Source: Streptomyces sp. NBC_01446 (GTDB lineage Bacteria > Actinomycetota > Actinomycetes > Streptomycetales > Streptomycetaceae). Taken from it: a stretch of DNA of 64,000 nucleotides. The notes below the pieces were generated by a model. It did no database searches. It was not told the origin of the DNA and saw nothing but the letters and a program-made list of their open reading frames with translations. The position numbers and the translations under genes were made by a program. The stretch lies in the NCBI RefSeq assembly GCF_026340095.1, contig NZ_JAPEPO010000001.1, positions 7,832,501 to 7,896,500 on the forward strand. The letters are read 5' to 3'. Shown one piece after another: positions 42,348 through 51,100 of the stretch (position 1 is the first letter of the stretch; each line of letters opens with the position of its first letter).

Positions 42348-43345
42348 CCGGGACCGCCGTCGCCCCGCCGACCGTCGCGAAGTCCGCCCCGCCGCGCAGG
42401 ACCCGCCTCGCCGACCCCGCCGTCGGCGTCTGGCTGGCCGCCGCGGCCGTCACCGCGGCCGGCTGGATCGTGGTGGCCGCGCGCGGCGGGGACTTCCTCA
42501 CCCTCGCCAACGTCGTCGGCATCCTCCAGAACTGCGTGGCACTCGGACTCGTCGCCGTCGGACAGACCGCCGTGATCCTCACCGGCTCCCTCGACCTCTC
42601 CGTGGCGTACCTCATCAGCCTCGGCACGCTCGTCGCCGCCACCACGATGGAGGACGGCAGCGTCGTCACGGCCGTCCTCGCCGTGCTCGCGCTCTCCGCG
42701 GCCGTCGGCCTCGCCAACGGCCTCGTCGTCACCGGGCTGAAGGTCAACGCGTTCATCGCGACGCTCGGCACCGCGTTCATCCTGCGCGGCTGGATCGAGG
42801 ACAACTACACGGGCCCCGCCGGCAAGGTCCCCGCGTCCTTCCAGCACCTCGGCTACGACCGCATGGGGCCTGTCCCCGTCTCCCTGTTCCTGCTCGCCGC
42901 GGTCGCCGCCGCCCTGTGGTTCGTCACTCGCCGCACGCGCTTCGGCCACCACCTGTACGCGACCGGGGGCGACGAGCACGCCGCCCGCCTCTCCGGTGTC
43001 CGCACCCGGCGCACCGTCGTCGCCGCGCACGTCCTGTGCTCACTGTGCGTGGGAGCCGCCGCGCTCTTCCTCGCCGCGAGGCTCGGCGCGGGCGCCCCCT
43101 GGGCCGGCACCGAGGCCCGCTACGACCTCGAGTCGATCGCCGCCGTCGTCCTCGGCGGCACCGCGCTCGCGGGCGGCCGCGGCGGAGTGGCGGGCACGCT
43201 CGGCGGCGTCCTGGTCCTCGCCGTGCTCGACTCCGTCTTCAACCAGCTGGGCGTCGACCCGTTCTTCAAGAACGTCGTGCGCGGCGTCGTCATCATCGCC
43301 GCCGTCGCCCTCTACGCCCGGCGCGGCACAGGGAGGCCCGCATGA
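42344..43345 (+). CDS. Sugar ABC transporter permease, CUT2 type (first)
   Basis: A 333-residue RbsC-like permease with eight to ten hydrophobic helices. Motifs are VGQTAVILTGSLDLSVAYLI, the CUT2 signature GLKVNAFIATLGTAFILRG and YDLESIAAVVLGGTALAGGRGG. It overlaps the ATPase gene by ATGA. It forms the channel with the next permease, perhaps as a heterodimer, since two different permease genes are present. Confidence 0.92.
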   Translation: MTGTAVAPPTVAKSAPPRRTRLADPAVGVWLAAAAVTAAGWIVVAARGGDFLTLANVVGILQNCVALGLVAVGQTAVILTGSLDLSVAYLISLGTLVAATTMEDGSVVTAVLAVLALSAAVGLANGLVVTGLKVNAFIATLGTAFILRGWIEDNYTGPAGKVPASFQHLGYDRMGPVPVSLFLLAAVAAALWFVTRRTRFGHHLYATGGDEHAARLSGVRTRRTVVAAHVLCSLCVGAAALFLAARLGAGAPWAGTEARYDLESIAAVVLGGTALAGGRGGVAGTLGGVLVLAVLDSVFNQLGVDPFFKNVVRGVVIIAAVALYARRGTGRPA

Positions 43346-44352
43346 CCACGGCGAACCCAACTATCCGCCCCTACAGGCGAGTTGCCCGCTCGCTCGGCAC
43401 CGGCACCCCCGTCTACGTACTCCTCGCCGTGCTCCTCGTGGCCCTCGCCGCCACCGACCCCGGCTTCTACGAACCCGACCGCTTCCTCGCCTTCGTCAAA
43501 CGCGCGGCGCCGCTCGTCATCCTGGCGGCGGGCCAGTATCTGGTCATCGTGTGCGGGGAGTTCGACCTGTCCGTCGGGGCGATCGTCACTGCCGGTGTCG
43601 TCGTCGCGGCGGAACTCTACGACTCGTACCCGGACGCCTCCTGGGCCGTGGTGACGGGCGGGCTGCTGCTCGCCGGAGCGCTGACCGGTCTCCTCAGCGG
43701 GCTGATCACGACGAAACTGCGCGTGCCGTCGTTCATCACGACGCTCGGCATGATGCTGATCCTCGAAGGTGCCGTCTTCTTCTGGACCGGCGGCTCCCCG
43801 CACGGATCGCTCCCGGAGGAGTTCCGCCGGCTCGGCCGCGGCACTGCGGGCGGCTGGCTGCCCTGGGCGGTCCTCGCCTGCCTCGTCGCGGGCGCCGCCG
43901 CCGTGTTCCTCATGCGCTCGGACTTCAGCCGCACCCTGATCGCCACCGGCGACAGCGAACGCACCGCCGCCCTCGCGGGCGTCCGCGTCCACCGGGTCCG
44001 CGTCATCGCGTTCGTCCTGTCGGGCGTCGCGGCCGCGCTCGCCGCCGTCCTCGTCGGCGGATTCTCCGGAGTGTCCGCACAGGCGGGCCGCGGCTACGAG
44101 TTCGAGGCCATCACCGCCGTCGTACTCGGCGGCGTCGTGCTCGGCGGAGGCCGCGGCAGCGTCGTCGCCGCCATGGCCGGGGCCTTCTCGCTCCAGGCCC
44201 TGTTCACGCTGCTCAACCTGCAAGGCGTCTCGGGCGCCCTCGAATCCACGGTCCAAGGCGTCATCGTCATCGCTGCCGTAGGTCTCGGAGCGGCCGACTT
44301 CTCCCGCCTGCGCCGCCGTCGTACTCACCCCTCGGGAGGGACCCCCTCATGA
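43342..44352 (+). CDS. Sugar ABC transporter permease, CUT2 type (second)
   Basis: A 336-residue RbsC-like permease. It has AAGQYLVIVCGEFDLSVGAIV, TTKLRVPSFITTLGMMLILEG and YEFEAITAVVLGGVVLGGGRGS, parallel to the first permease but clearly diverged. It overlaps both neighbours by ATGA. CUT2 systems commonly use one permease gene; two suggests a heteromeric channel. Confidence 0.92.
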   Translation: MTTANPTIRPYRRVARSLGTGTPVYVLLAVLLVALAATDPGFYEPDRFLAFVKRAAPLVILAAGQYLVIVCGEFDLSVGAIVTAGVVVAAELYDSYPDASWAVVTGGLLLAGALTGLLSGLITTKLRVPSFITTLGMMLILEGAVFFWTGGSPHGSLPEEFRRLGRGTAGGWLPWAVLACLVAGAAAVFLMRSDFSRTLIATGDSERTAALAGVRVHRVRVIAFVLSGVAAALAAVLVGGFSGVSAQAGRGYEFEAITAVVLGGVVLGGGRGSVVAAMAGAFSLQALFTLLNLQGVSGALESTVQGVIVIAAVGLGAADFSRLRRRRTHPSGGTPS

Positions 44353-45557
44353 CCCGCAGACGTCCACTCTCCGTCGCCGCCGCCCTGGCGGCCGCCGCGC
44401 TGCTCACCTCGTGCTCCAGCGACATGCCGGCGGACTCCGCGGCGGGCACGGCGTCGGAGAGCGCCGCGAAGGGGAGCGCCGACAAGCCGTCGAAGTTCTT
44501 CCAACAGGCCGAGTACGAACGGCAGTTGGCGCTCGCCAAGGCCACTCCCGAAGGGCCCGCCGACAAGCCCTGGGAGCAGATGCTCGAACCCGAGATGACC
44601 GACACGGCCCAGTACAGGAAGAAGGGCTCAGGCGGCACCCACCTCTGCTTCTCCAACGCCGGCGTCTTCAACCCGTGGCGCCAGGTGGGCCTCAAGGACA
44701 TGAAGGCCGAGGTGAAACTCCACAAGGAGATCACCGACTTCACCGTCCTGGACGCCCAGGGCAAGGACGACAAGCAGATCTCCGACATCCAGGAACTCGC
44801 CGGGAACAAGAGCTGCGACGCCCTGATCGTGTCCCCGAACACCACCGCCACCCTCACCCCGGCCGTGAAGGAGGCCTGCGGCAAGCTGCCCGTCATCGTC
44901 TTCGACCGGGGCGTCGAGACGGACTGCGCCGTCACCTTCATCAACCCCATCGGCGGCTACGGCTACGGGGCCGTCGCCGCGGACTTCCTCGTCGACAAGG
45001 TCAAGCCCAAGGGCAAGATCCTCGCCCTGCGCATCTCACCCGGCGTCGACGTCCTCGAGACCCGGTGGTCCGCCGCGAAGCTCGCCTTCGACAAGAGCCA
45101 ACTCGACGTGGTGGACGTCAAGTTCACCGACGGCGACCCCGCCAAGACGAAGTCGATCGTGGCGGACGCGATCTCCCGGCACGGCTCGGTCGACGGCGTC
45201 TGGATGGACTCGGGCGCCACGTCCGTGGCCGCCGTCGAGGCGTTCGAGGACGCCGGCGTGGACGTCCCGCCCATCACCGGCGAGGACCAGCAGGACTTCC
45301 TTCAGGCGTGGAAGGACAAGAAGCTCACCGCGATCGCGCCCACGTACCCCACCTTCCAGTGGCGTACGCCGGTCATCGCCGCCCTGCGCGTGCTCGACGG
45401 CAAGCAGGTCCCCAAGGAGTGGAAGCTGCCGCAGCCCACCGTCACCCAGGACAACCTCGACGAGTACCTCCAGGAGGGCATGCCGCCGCTGCACTACGCC
45501 ATGTGCGGCTGCCAGGACCTGCCCGGCTACCCGAAGGACTGGGGAGGCAAGAAGTGA
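44349..45557 (+). CDS. Sugar-binding lipoprotein of the CUT2 system
   Basis: A 402-residue periplasmic-binding-protein-like lipoprotein. The signal ends in the lipobox LLTSC and a Ser/Ala-rich linker follows. The binding domain (HLCFSNAGVFNPWRQVGLKDMKAE, DIQELAGNKSCDALIVSPNT, LPVIVFDRGVETDC, DGVWMDSGATSVAAVEAFEDAG) is of the ribose/xylose-binding type. It is larger than RbsB and holds several cysteines in the mature part, which may form disulfides outside the cell. The ATG overlaps the permease stop. Confidence 0.9.
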   Translation: MTRRRPLSVAAALAAAALLTSCSSDMPADSAAGTASESAAKGSADKPSKFFQQAEYERQLALAKATPEGPADKPWEQMLEPEMTDTAQYRKKGSGGTHLCFSNAGVFNPWRQVGLKDMKAEVKLHKEITDFTVLDAQGKDDKQISDIQELAGNKSCDALIVSPNTTATLTPAVKEACGKLPVIVFDRGVETDCAVTFINPIGGYGYGAVAADFLVDKVKPKGKILALRISPGVDVLETRWSAAKLAFDKSQLDVVDVKFTDGDPAKTKSIVADAISRHGSVDGVWMDSGATSVAAVEAFEDAGVDVPPITGEDQQDFLQAWKDKKLTAIAPTYPTFQWRTPVIAALRVLDGKQVPKEWKLPQPTVTQDNLDEYLQEGMPPLHYAMCGCQDLPGYPKDWGGKK

Positions 45558-46429
45558 CCGCGCCCGCCTGGGAGTTGGGCGCCAACCCCTGGATCTGGCA
45601 CTCGCCGGTCACTGGACGAGCCCTCGCCGACACGCTGCCCCGCCTCGCCGCCTGGGGGTTCGACTGCGTGGAACTCCCCCTGGAGAGCGCGGGCGACTGG
45701 GACCCGGTCGTTGCGGCGAAGCTCCTCGACGCGACCGGTCTCGGCCCCGCAGCCGTGATCGCCGTCATGCCGCACGGCCGCGACCTGGTCGACGCGGACG
45801 CCGCCACGGTGCGCACCACTCAGGACTATGTACGCCACTGCGTGGACACCGCCCACGCGATCGGGGCGCCGGTGGTCGCAGGCCCCCTGTACGCGTCCGT
45901 CGGCCGGACCTGGCGGATGGACAGTGCCGCGCGCGAGGCCGCGTACGACGAGCTGCGCACGCACCTCGCCCCCCTTGTCGAGCACGCCCGCACGGCCGGG
46001 GTGCGCCTCGCGGTGGAACCCCTCAACCGCTACGAGACCAGCCTGCTCAACACCGTGGCCCAGAGTCTGGAGGCCCTCGAAGGGCTGCCGCACGACGGGA
46101 TCGGCGTCGCGCTCGACACCTACCACCAGAACATCGAGGAACACTCGCTCCCCGCCGCCGTCCGCGCGGCCGGGGAGCGTATCGCGCACGTCCAGGTCTG
46201 CGCGAACGACCGCGGCACACCCGGGGCCGACCACCTCGACTGGACCGGCTTCCTGGACGCGCTGCGCGAGTCGGGCTACCGAGGCCCCTTGTGCATCGAG
46301 TCGTTCACCGCGCACAACGACGCGATCGCCGTCGCCGCTTCCGTGTGGCGCCCGCTCGCCGGCAGCCAGGACGCCCTGGCCACGGACGGCCTGCGCTTCC
46401 TGTGCGCCGCGACCGGCCGAACCCTCTGA
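45554..46429 (+). CDS. Sugar phosphate isomerase/epimerase-like TIM-barrel protein
   Basis: A 291-residue AP-endonuclease-2/xylose-isomerase-like barrel. It has WGFDCVELPLESAGDW, the metal-site segments RLAVEPLNRYETSLLNT (Glu), VALDTYHQNIEE (Asp, His), IAHVQVCANDRGTPG and LCIESFTAHND (Glu), as in tagatose/psicose 3-epimerases. The GTG overlaps the binding-protein stop (GTGA). Together with a ThuA-containing neighbour it fits a keto-sugar pathway, where it would epimerise or isomerise the imported sugar. The substrate is inferred only. Confidence 0.88.
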   Translation: MTAPAWELGANPWIWHSPVTGRALADTLPRLAAWGFDCVELPLESAGDWDPVVAAKLLDATGLGPAAVIAVMPHGRDLVDADAATVRTTQDYVRHCVDTAHAIGAPVVAGPLYASVGRTWRMDSAAREAAYDELRTHLAPLVEHARTAGVRLAVEPLNRYETSLLNTVAQSLEALEGLPHDGIGVALDTYHQNIEEHSLPAAVRAAGERIAHVQVCANDRGTPGADHLDWTGFLDALRESGYRGPLCIESFTAHNDAIAVAASVWRPLAGSQDALATDGLRFLCAATGRTL

Positions 46430-46489
46430 GCTCTCCGAATTCCGGCACCCCGCAAGTCCGTCCACTGTCTCCACGGAAAGGACCACCTC

Positions 46490-49400
46490 ATGGGATGTCA
46501 TGCTCGTGACATCAGAGGCATGCGAAGAGCTGCCCTCGCGTTACTGACCGCCCTGCTGCTCGCCGTCGGCTTCCTCCCCACCGGCGCCACGGCCGCGGGC
46601 AAGGCCCCAGCCTTCCGCGCGCTGCTCTTCACCAAGGCCGTCGGCTACGTCCACGGCTCCATCCCGGACGGCATCAAGATGGTCGAGGAGGAGGCCGCGG
46701 CGAACAACTTCGAGGTCGTCCAGACCGACGACTCGACCGTCTTCGACGACGCGAAGCTCAAGGACTTCGACGTCATCATCATGCTGCAGAACTCCGGCAT
46801 GGTCTGGGACACCGACGGCCAGCGCGAGGCCCTGCAGAAGTACGTGCGCGGCGGCAAGGGCGTCGTCGCCATCCACAACACCCTCGACATGGGCGTCGAG
46901 GAACAGTTCCCCTGGTGGGACGAGACCATCAACGGCGGCGCCCACATGCCGGCCCACTCACCCGGCGTGCTCCAGGGCACGGCCAAGGTCGCCGACCGCG
47001 TGCACCCCTCCACCAAAGGGCTTCCGGAGCGCTGGGAGCGCCCCGAGGAGTGGTACAACTTCGACAAGGACCCGCGCGGCGACGTGCACGTCCTCGTCAC
47101 CGCAGACGAGACCACGTACAACCCGGGGGGCTCCGCGATGGGCGCCGACCACCCCATCTCCTGGTGCCGCAACGCCGAGGGCGGCAAGGTCTGGGCGACC
47201 GCCATGGGCCACGACACCGCCTCCTACAGCGAACCCGCCTTCCGCGCCCATGTGCTCGGCGGCATCCAGTGGGCCGCCGGAAACAAGCCCGGCGACTGCG
47301 GCGGCACCGTCTGGTCCGGCTACGAGAAGACCGCACTCGACGACAACACCGCCGACCCGATGGAGCTCGACGTCGCCAAGGACGGCAAGGTCTTCTACAT
47401 CCAGCGCAGCGGCGAGGTGAAGGTCTACGACCCCGCCACCCACGCCACCGCGACCGCGGGCAAGCTCGACGTCTACACCGGCGGTGAGGACGGCCTCGTC
47501 GGCATGGAGCTCGACCCGTCGTTCAAGAGCAACCACTGGATCTATCTGTACTACGCGCCGAAGGACGCCAAGGACGACGTCAACCGGCTCTCCCGCTTCA
47601 CCGTGAAGTCGGACAACACCCTTGACCTGGCGAGCGAGAAGAAGCTCCTCGACGTCCCCGCGTACCGCGACCGCAGCTTCCCCGAGCCCGGACACACCGG
47701 CGGCGCCGTCGAGTTCGGCCCGAACCGCACCCTCTACCTCGGCGTCGGCGACGACACCCCGCCCAACCTCGACCCCGACTGGCAGGGCTACGCGCCGATC
47801 GACTGGCGCCCCGGCAAGCAGATGCTGGACGCCGCCCGCACGGCCGGCAACACCAACGACCTGCGCGGCAAGATCCTGCGCATCAAGCCCACCGACGCGG
47901 GCGGCTACACCATCCCCAAGGGCAACCTCTTCGCGAAGGGCACGGCGAAGACCCGGCCCGAGATCTACGCGATGGGCTTCCGCAACCCGTTCCGCTTCAA
48001 CGTCGACCCGAAGAACGGAGCCGTCCACGTCTCCGACTACGGCCCCGACCGCGGCGGCCCGACGACCGACCGCGGCCCCGAGGGCCTCGTCGAGTACAAC
48101 GTCATCAAGAAGCCCGGCAACTACGGCTGGCCCTTCTGCCACGGCAACAACCAGCCGTACGCCCCCTACAACCCGGACACCAAGGAGATCGGCGCCAAGT
48201 TCGACTGCGACAAGCCGGTCAACCCCTCGCCGAACAACACGGGCCTCAAGGACCTGCCGCCCGTGCAGCAGCCGGTGATCTGGTACGGCTACGGCAAGTC
48301 CAAAGAGTTCCCGGAGATGGGCGAGGGCGGCTCCGCGCCCATGAGCGGGCCCGTCTACCACTACGACGCGAAGAACCCGTCGAAGACCAAGTTCCCCGCC
48401 TACTTCGAGGGCGCGAGCTTCTTCTACGAGTGGGCCCGCGACCAGGTCAAGGAGATCCGCTTCGACCAGGACGGAAAGCTCCTCAAGATCAACGACTTCC
48501 TGAAGACCGCGAAGTTCGCCAAGCCGATGGACATGACCTTCGGCCCCGACGGCTCGCTCTACGTCCTGGAATGGGGCAGCCAGTTCGGCGGCGGCAACAA
48601 CGACTCCGGGCTCTACCGGATCGACTACGCGCAAGGACAGCGCGTACCCATCGCCGAGGCGAAGGCCTCCGTCACCAACGGCCCCACCCCGCTCGAGGTC
48701 TCCTTCTCCAGCGAGGGAAGCAAGGACCCCGACGGCGACCCGCTCACCTACGCCTGGGACTTCGACGGCGACGGCACCTACGACTCCACCGAGGCGAGCC
48801 CCAGCCACACCTACACGGCGAAGGGCGACTTCAACGCCCAGCTGAAGGTCACCGACTCCACCGGCAAGTCCGGCTATGCCAACGTTCCCGTCACCGCGGG
48901 CAACACCGCGCCCAAGGTGAAGATCGAGTTCCCCGTCGACGGCAAGCTCATCGACTTCGGCGACAAGATCCCGTACAAGGTGACCGTCACCGACCCCGAG
49001 GACGGCACGGTCGACTGCTCCAAGGTCACGGTCAACCCGGCCCTCGGCCACGACGACCACGAGCACCCCACGACCGACATCCCCGGCTGCGAAGGCACCG
49101 TGGACACCGGTGACCTGGGAGGCCACCCCGAGGGCGCCGACCTCACCTACGTACTCAACGCCAAGTACACCGACAAGGGAGGCGACGGCGTCAGTGCCCT
49201 GACCGGCTACGGGCGGTCCGTGCTCCAGCCCAGGCACAAGCAGGCCGAGTACTACGACGGCCAGTCCGGCACGCGCGTCGTCGCACAGGAAGGTGCCGAG
49301 AACGGCAAGCGCATCGGCGACGTCAGCGACGGCGACTGGGTCGCGTTCGACCCGATGAGCGTCGAGGGCATCGGACAGGTGAGCTACAAACTGTCGTCAC

Positions 49401-49618
49401 CGTACGGCGTCGGTTCCATCGAGCTGCGCGCGGACGCCCCCGACGGCAAACTCCTCGCCGCCACACCCGTCCCGAACACCGGTGACTGGGACGCCTACCA
49501 GGCCACACCCGCCGTCCCGGTCGACGCGCTGACCGGCACGCACAAGCTGTACCTCGTGTTCAAGTCCCCGCAGGACAACTCGTTCGACGTGGACGCCATG
49601 CAGTTCAGCAATCCCTAG
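46490..49618 (+). CDS. Secreted multidomain protein: ThuA + PQQ-type sugar dehydrogenase propeller + PKD + CBM6
   Basis: A 1042-residue protein. A signal peptide (RRAALALLTALLLAVGFLPTGA) is followed by a ThuA/trehalose-utilisation domain at about 40-262 (ALLFTKAVGYVHGSIPDGI, GGKGVVAIHNTLDMG). A glucose/sorbosone dehydrogenase beta-propeller lies at about 275-710 (EDGLVGMELDPSFKSNHWIY, MGFRNPFRFNVDPKNG). Next come a PKD domain at about 720-800 (GDPLTYAWDFDGDGTYDS), an extra beta domain and a CBM6-like module from about 912 (EYYDGQSGTRVVAQEGAENG...FDVDAMQFSNP). It follows the CUT2 operon after 60 bases with its own GGAAAGGA site. It is probably an extracellular oxidoreductase on a bound glycan, feeding the transporter. 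Confidence 0.88.
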   Translation: MGCHARDIRGMRRAALALLTALLLAVGFLPTGATAAGKAPAFRALLFTKAVGYVHGSIPDGIKMVEEEAAANNFEVVQTDDSTVFDDAKLKDFDVIIMLQNSGMVWDTDGQREALQKYVRGGKGVVAIHNTLDMGVEEQFPWWDETINGGAHMPAHSPGVLQGTAKVADRVHPSTKGLPERWERPEEWYNFDKDPRGDVHVLVTADETTYNPGGSAMGADHPISWCRNAEGGKVWATAMGHDTASYSEPAFRAHVLGGIQWAAGNKPGDCGGTVWSGYEKTALDDNTADPMELDVAKDGKVFYIQRSGEVKVYDPATHATATAGKLDVYTGGEDGLVGMELDPSFKSNHWIYLYYAPKDAKDDVNRLSRFTVKSDNTLDLASEKKLLDVPAYRDRSFPEPGHTGGAVEFGPNRTLYLGVGDDTPPNLDPDWQGYAPIDWRPGKQMLDAARTAGNTNDLRGKILRIKPTDAGGYTIPKGNLFAKGTAKTRPEIYAMGFRNPFRFNVDPKNGAVHVSDYGPDRGGPTTDRGPEGLVEYNVIKKPGNYGWPFCHGNNQPYAPYNPDTKEIGAKFDCDKPVNPSPNNTGLKDLPPVQQPVIWYGYGKSKEFPEMGEGGSAPMSGPVYHYDAKNPSKTKFPAYFEGASFFYEWARDQVKEIRFDQDGKLLKINDFLKTAKFAKPMDMTFGPDGSLYVLEWGSQFGGGNNDSGLYRIDYAQGQRVPIAEAKASVTNGPTPLEVSFSSEGSKDPDGDPLTYAWDFDGDGTYDSTEASPSHTYTAKGDFNAQLKVTDSTGKSGYANVPVTAGNTAPKVKIEFPVDGKLIDFGDKIPYKVTVTDPEDGTVDCSKVTVNPALGHDDHEHPTTDIPGCEGTVDTGDLGGHPEGADLTYVLNAKYTDKGGDGVSALTGYGRSVLQPRHKQAEYYDGQSGTRVVAQEGAENGKRIGDVSDGDWVAFDPMSVEGIGQVSYKLSSPYGVGSIELRADAPDGKLLAATPVPNTGDWDAYQATPAVPVDALTGTHKLYLVFKSPQDNSFDVDAMQFSNP

Positions 49619-49641
49619 CCCCCGGAGGTAAGTGCACACGA

Positions 49642-49681
49642 GAATCCGCGGTGCGCCGCTGTCCTGGCGCACCGCGGATTC
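49642..49681. terminator. Bidirectional terminator hairpin
   Basis: A perfect 16-bp stem GAATCCGCGGTGCGCC with an 8-base loop, between the ThuA-dehydrogenase gene (+) and the phosphotransferase gene (-). Confidence 0.85.
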
Positions 49682-49689
49682 CCGTCCCC

Positions 49690-50868
49690 TCAGCGAGTGC
49701 CGACCGCCGCACGCACGGCCCGGCGGGCCAGCTGGCAGTCGTCGTGCAGCCGCCTCAGCAGCAGCCGCTGTTCCTCGCCGGACGGCGCAGCACCGTGCGG
49801 GGCCGTGCCCGATGCCGCCGGGGTCGTGTCGTGCATCGAACGCTGCACGGCCGTCTCGTACGTCCGGATCTCCCGCGTCAGTACGAGCATCAGGTTCACC
49901 AGGAACGCGTCCCGTGCCGCGGGCCCGCCGGACTGCGCGAGCTGACTGATCTGGCGCCGCGCCACCGGCGCGTCACCGAGCACCGACCACAGGGTCGCCA
50001 GGTCGTACCCCGGCAGATACCAGCCCGCGTGCTCCCAGTCCACGAGTACGGGGCCCGCGGGGGACAGCAGGATGTTCGAGAGCAGCGCATCCCCGTGACA
50101 GAACTGGCCCATGCCCTGGCGGCCCGACGAGTGCGCGATGCCGTGCAGCAGCTTCTGCAGATCGCCCATGTCCCGGTCGGTGAGCAGACCGAGGTCGTGG
50201 TAGCGGGAGATCCGGTCCGCGTAGTCGAGCGGCGCGATGAACGTGCCGGCCGGCGGACGCCAGAGGTTGAGCCGGCAGATCGCGCTGAGCGCGGCCCGCA
50301 CGTCCGCCCGGGGCGGTGCCTCGGCCGGGTGCCGCTGCAGGGCGGCGACCCGGCCGGGCATCCGCTCGATCACCAGCGTGCAGTTGTCGGGGTCCGCGGC
50401 GATCAGCCGCGGCATCCGGACCGGTGGCCGGTGCCGGACGAACGAGCGGTATGCCGCTATCTCATGGCGGATCCGCTCGGTCCAGACGGGGGAGTGGTCC
50501 ACTAAACACTTGGCGACGGCGGTGCTGCGCCCTGTGGTGCCGACGAGCAGCACGGACCGTCCACTGCGGCGCAGTACCTGCACCGGATTGAACTCCGGGC
50601 AGATCCGGTGCACCGAGGCGATCGCCGTGCGCAGCTGCGCGCCCTGGGGGCCGGACAAGTCGAGTCTCCCGCTGAGCGGTTGGGTGCCGAGCCCCGGGAG
50701 ACGCCTCGTCCGACCGGAGCCGAGCGCTGCGGTCGCAGGTCTCGCGGGGTCGAGGTAGGGGCCGCCGCCCGCCGGTGGGGCCTCCCCGGCGCGGCCGTTG
50801 CCGCGAGCCGGGGGCCGGGCGTAGAGCGGCCGGGGCGGGGCGGACACGGAGGACGATGCTGCGTACAT
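49690..50868 (-). CDS. Aminoglycoside phosphotransferase-family (APH-like) kinase
   Basis: A 392-residue protein. A Pro/Ala-rich N-terminal extension of about 75 residues precedes a kinase-like fold. It shows VAKCLVDHS (the ATP-site Lys), IERMPGRVAA, the catalytic loop GQFCHGDALLSNILL (HGD) near residue 275 and the metal site VLVDWEHAGWYLPGYDLATLW. The ATG at 50868 is used; an upstream in-frame start at 51006 would cross the divergent promoter. APH-fold enzymes also phosphorylate choline, homoserine or sugars, so drug resistance should not be assumed. Confidence 0.85.
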   Translation of the reverse strand: MYAASSSVSAPPRPLYARPPARGNGRAGEAPPAGGGPYLDPARPATAALGSGRTRRLPGLGTQPLSGRLDLSGPQGAQLRTAIASVHRICPEFNPVQVLRRSGRSVLLVGTTGRSTAVAKCLVDHSPVWTERIRHEIAAYRSFVRHRPPVRMPRLIAADPDNCTLVIERMPGRVAALQRHPAEAPPRADVRAALSAICRLNLWRPPAGTFIAPLDYADRISRYHDLGLLTDRDMGDLQKLLHGIAHSSGRQGMGQFCHGDALLSNILLSPAGPVLVDWEHAGWYLPGYDLATLWSVLGDAPVARRQISQLAQSGGPAARDAFLVNLMLVLTREIRTYETAVQRSMHDTTPAASGTAPHGAAPSGEEQRLLLRRLHDDCQLARRAVRAAVGTR

Positions 50869-51054
50869 GGGCGAACAGATCCCTTCGTGTGCCTGCGAGT
50901 TGCCTGCGCCACCCGCCCCGGGAACCGTGGTGCACCCTGGGGAGTGAGCCGCGGCAACCGGGTCGGGGTGGCGCATTCCTACCTGACACCCGATGCCCAC
51001 TGGCACACCATCTGGCGCACCCTGGCGAACCCTGGCGAATAGTCGCTCAGCAAC

Positions 51055-51073
51055 TGACAGAGGGTTACTGTCA
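51055..51073 (+). promoter_or_regulatory. Inverted repeat over the -10 region of the NsdA-like regulator gene
   Basis: TGACAG-AGGGTTA-CTGTCA, perfect 6-bp arms. It covers TACTGT (51066-51071), a good -10 box 29 bases before the GTG start, so a bound protein would repress. Just upstream, 51012-51040 holds three short tandem copies of CTGGCG-type sequence. Confidence 0.5.
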
Positions 51074-51100
51074 ACTCAGCCGAGAACCTGGGGGCTTGAC

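Noticed and set aside
42996..45557. An 853-codon open frame apparently fusing upstream sequence to the CUT2 binding protein
   Set aside because: Only the part from the ATG at 44349 has a signal peptide, lipobox and family features. The upstream part lies out of frame over two clear permease genes.
49690..50868. Aminoglycoside resistance gene
   Set aside because: Only the general APH fold motifs are seen, with an atypical N-terminal extension and no resistance context; labelling it as resistance would go beyond the evidence.
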